NCBI RefSeq assembly: GCF_001676875.1
Contig: NZ_JYKA01000011.1
Coordinates: 1-64,000, forward strand
Reading direction: 5' to 3'
DNA from: Chromobacterium subtsugae
Lineage (GTDB): Bacteria > Pseudomonadota > Gammaproteobacteria > Burkholderiales > Chromobacteriaceae
Length of the DNA: 64,000 nucleotides
Below the pieces are notes generated by a model. The model was not told the DNA's origin. It made no database searches and saw nothing but the letters and a program-made list of their open reading frames with translations. Made by a program: the position numbers and the translations under genes. Positions 62,223 to 64,000 of the stretch are shown one piece after another. Position 1 is the first letter of the stretch. Every line of letters starts with the position of its first letter.

Positions 62223-63089
62223 TCAAGCCGGCACGTTGATGCGGCGCCGGACATGCTGCAGATGGGCGATGATGGTGAAGCTCATGATCACCAGCAGCGA
62301 CCAAGCGCTCCACTTGCCGACGTGGACGATCGACCAGGCGCCCAGCTGATGAGGGTAACGCCACACGCCGTAGAAGGTGCCGATGTTTTCCGCCAGCCAG
62401 ATGAAAAAGCCGATCAGCACGAAAGCCAGCAGCAGCGGCATGCGGCGCTCCCGATCCAGCGGCTGGAAAATCACGGTGGCGCGCGCGTATAAACCCAAGG
62501 CGCAGGCGGCGATATACCAGCGATAGTCGCCGATATAGTGGTGGGAGAAGAAATTGGCGTAGATCAGCGCCGCCACCATCGCCGCCATCCAGTACGGGGG
62601 GTGGTGCTCCACCCGCAATTTCAACAAGCGCCAAGCCTGGATGATGTAGCTGCCGACCGCCGCGTACATGAAACCGGAAAACAGCGGCACGCCGAACAAC
62701 TTGCTGTAGGCTAAATCCGGATAACTCCAGGACTGAATGCCGCTTGAGGTCTTGAACGCCTCCAGCGCGAAGCCCAGCAGATGGAACAAGGTGATCGCCT
62801 TCAGTTCGTCCAGGCTCTCCAGTCCGGTCCACAACATCCACCCCTGGATCGCCAGCGCGATCAACAACAGCAGGTCATAACGCGGCACGCCCAACCAGCC
62901 GCCGCGCGGCGTCAGGAATATCGCGGCGAAAAACAGGCCGGCGAATAGGCAGGCCCGCATTTCCTTCAGTCCGAAAAACCAGAACTCGCGGACCGACAGC
63001 CGCCAACCACCCAATCCGCCGCCGCCGCGCGACAACAAATACGCGTCCAAGTCTCGCAAATGACGCCGCCCCGCCGCTTCTACCCGCAT
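62223..63089 (-). CDS. DUF817-family membrane protein
   Basis: 288-residue integral membrane protein with about eight hydrophobic helices. It contains FKTSSGIQSWSYPD and YANFFSHHYIGDYRWYI, conserved in the DUF817/YoaT family. Function is unknown. The first ATG was taken as the start; the N-terminal 30 residues are hydrophilic and Gly/Arg-rich, and a later start is possible. Next to it on the same strand is the RsgA-type gene. Confidence 0.82.
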   Translation of the reverse strand: MRVEAAGRRHLRDLDAYLLSRGGGGLGGWRLSVREFWFFGLKEMRACLFAGLFFAAIFLTPRGGWLGVPRYDLLLLIALAIQGWMLWTGLESLDELKAITLFHLLGFALEAFKTSSGIQSWSYPDLAYSKLFGVPLFSGFMYAAVGSYIIQAWRLLKLRVEHHPPYWMAAMVAALIYANFFSHHYIGDYRWYIAACALGLYARATVIFQPLDRERRMPLLLAFVLIGFFIWLAENIGTFYGVWRYPHQLGAWSIVHVGKWSAWSLLVIMSFTIIAHLQHVRRRINVPA

Positions 63090-63188
63090 TCACTCCGCCT
63101 TTCACGCCGGGGCAGCGGCCAACCAGCTACCCGTCTCAAAGAGAAACGGCCATTTTCAAGACTCCCTCCGGCGTTTGCAATACTCGCC

Positions 63189-64000
63189 TCAGCCCCGCCG
63201 CGCCGCCTTGTTGCGCACCTTCCACTCCCGCCGCTGCTGCTGGCGCTGCAGCGCGGTCTGCTCGTGACGCTCCAGCTCGCGCCTCAGCTTGTGGTAGTTG
63301 CGCAGCCGGTCTCCCGCTACGCCCTCCCTCACCGCGCAGCCTGGCTCCTCGCGGTGAGTGCAATCGCGGAACTGGCAGCGGCCGGCCAATTCCTCGATAT
63401 CCGCGAAGCTGCCGGCCAAAGCGCCGGCGTCGGGCGGCGCTTGCAGGGTGCGCACGCCAGGCGTGTCGATGATGCAAGCGCCGTCCGGGCATTTCAGCAG
63501 CGTGCGCGCCGTGGTGGTATGGCGGCCGCGGCTGTCATCCGCCCTCACGCCGCCCACCGCCTGCGTCTCCTCGCCCAATAGCGTATTGCTGAGCGTGGAC
63601 TTGCCGGCGCCGGACGAGCCCAGCAGCACCAGCGTCTGGCCCATGCCCAGCCACGGCCGCAAAGCGTCGCGGCAGGCCGGATCGGTGCCGTTCAACAACA
63701 GGATGGGCGGCAACGGCCGCAGCCGCTGCTCCAGCTCGGCCAGCCTGGCTTCGGCGTCCGGGCACAAGTCCGCCTTGCTCAATACCACCACCGGCGCCAC
63801 GCCCGCCGCCGCGGCCAGCCCCAGGTAGCGCTCCAGCCGACGCGGGTTGTAATCGCCGTCCAGCCCCATCACCAGCAAGGCGGTATCGACATTGCTGGCG
63901 TAGGCCTGGCGCGCGCCTTCGTCGTTGACGCGGACCAGCTGGTTGAACGGTTCAAGGCGCTCAAGCAAGCGCCAGGGCTCATGCTCCCGCGGCTGGCACA
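63189..64000 (-). CDS. rsgA: RsgA-type circularly permuted GTPase, 5' end outside window
   Basis: The frame is open to the right edge with no stop, so the N-terminal OB domain is cut. The permuted order is visible: G4-like LSKAD, then G1 GSSGAGKSTL, G2-like THTTT-region, and G3 DTPG. The zinc site is CQFRDCTHREEPGC. A basic coiled C-terminus ends in KVRNKAARRG. RsgA assists maturation of the 30S ribosomal subunit. Some RsgA homologues exist in two copies, so this may be a paralogue. Confidence 0.85.
   Translation of the reverse strand, partial: CQPREHEPWRLLERLEPFNQLVRVNDEGARQAYASNVDTALLVMGLDGDYNPRRLERYLGLAAAAGVAPVVVLSKADLCPDAEARLAELEQRLRPLPPILLLNGTDPACRDALRPWLGMGQTLVLLGSSGAGKSTLSNTLLGEETQAVGGVRADDSRGRHTTTARTLLKCPDGACIIDTPGVRTLQAPPDAGALAGSFADIEELAGRCQFRDCTHREEPGCAVREGVAGDRLRNYHKLRRELERHEQTALQRQQQRREWKVRNKAARRG

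Overview
The window is about 64 kb of GC-rich (roughly two-thirds G+C), densely coded bacterial DNA. The housekeeping gene set (yhdP-nit-tldD, glnE-ilvE-zf-CHCC-waaF, sbcDC, a LiuR-controlled valine catabolic operon) and the codon usage suggest a betaproteobacterium close to Neisseriales/Chromobacterium. That placement is an inference from gene content and was not tested by a search.

Bases 1 to about 23,300 form one accessory block of 24 genes, all on the minus strand. It combines an I-type (type IVB, Dot/Icm or R64 Tra-like) secretion/conjugation machine with an R64-type thin type IVb pilus. In transcription order (right to left) the genes fall into five units: dotI-dotH-dotG-(DotE-like)-dotP; dotN-dotO-unknown; dotD-dotC-dotB-unknown-icmT-dotM; pilL/tcpQ-pilN-pilO-pilP-pilQ-pseudo-ATPase-pilR; and pilS-PilT-like ATPase-pilV. 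Each unit starts 20-50 bases downstream of a shared AT-rich element, read on the minus strand as GTTTGATAT..TA..TATT. It looks like an extended -10 promoter or an operator, so the whole machine may be one regulon. A Rho-independent terminator separates units 1 and 2. Unusual parts are a DotD lipoprotein with a C-terminal SPOR-like domain, a DotC without a lipobox, an ATPase-like protein beside PilQ that lacks Walker A but keeps a GspE-like zinc tail, a PilT-like ATPase inside a thin-pilus operon, and a prepilin with Gln at mature position 5. No DotL/TrbC, DotA/TraY, DotF/TraP, relaxase, PilM, prepilin peptidase or pilus lytic transglycosylase is present in the window. The block runs off the left edge inside pilV, close to where R64-type pilV genes carry a shufflon.

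From 23.4 to 34.8 kb there are sbcC-sbcD (DNA repair), a gene remnant, an APS kinase plus sulfotransferase pair, a DUF1302 outer-membrane protein, an M20 amidohydrolase and a divergent GlxA-type AraC regulator. Next to these is a PraB-like secreted protein.

At 35.4-36.5 kb a complete histidine attenuation module precedes a short, frameshifted histidyl-tRNA-synthetase-like gene. It has a consensus-like promoter, a leader ORF with five His codons, GGCGCC hairpins that can pair alternatively, and a terminator. This is the most unusual regulatory structure in the window.

From 36.3 to 51.1 kb the content is core chromosome: tldD, nit, yhdP, glnE, ilvE, zf-CHCC, waaF, a TetR regulator, an Ala/Gln-rich protein and a SUV3-like helicase. 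From 51.2 to 59.6 kb a LiuR regulator and a thiolase face a six-gene valine/isobutyrate degradation operon across a palindromic LiuR-type operator. The right end carries an S9 peptidase, a DUF817 membrane protein and a RsgA-type GTPase cut by the window edge.
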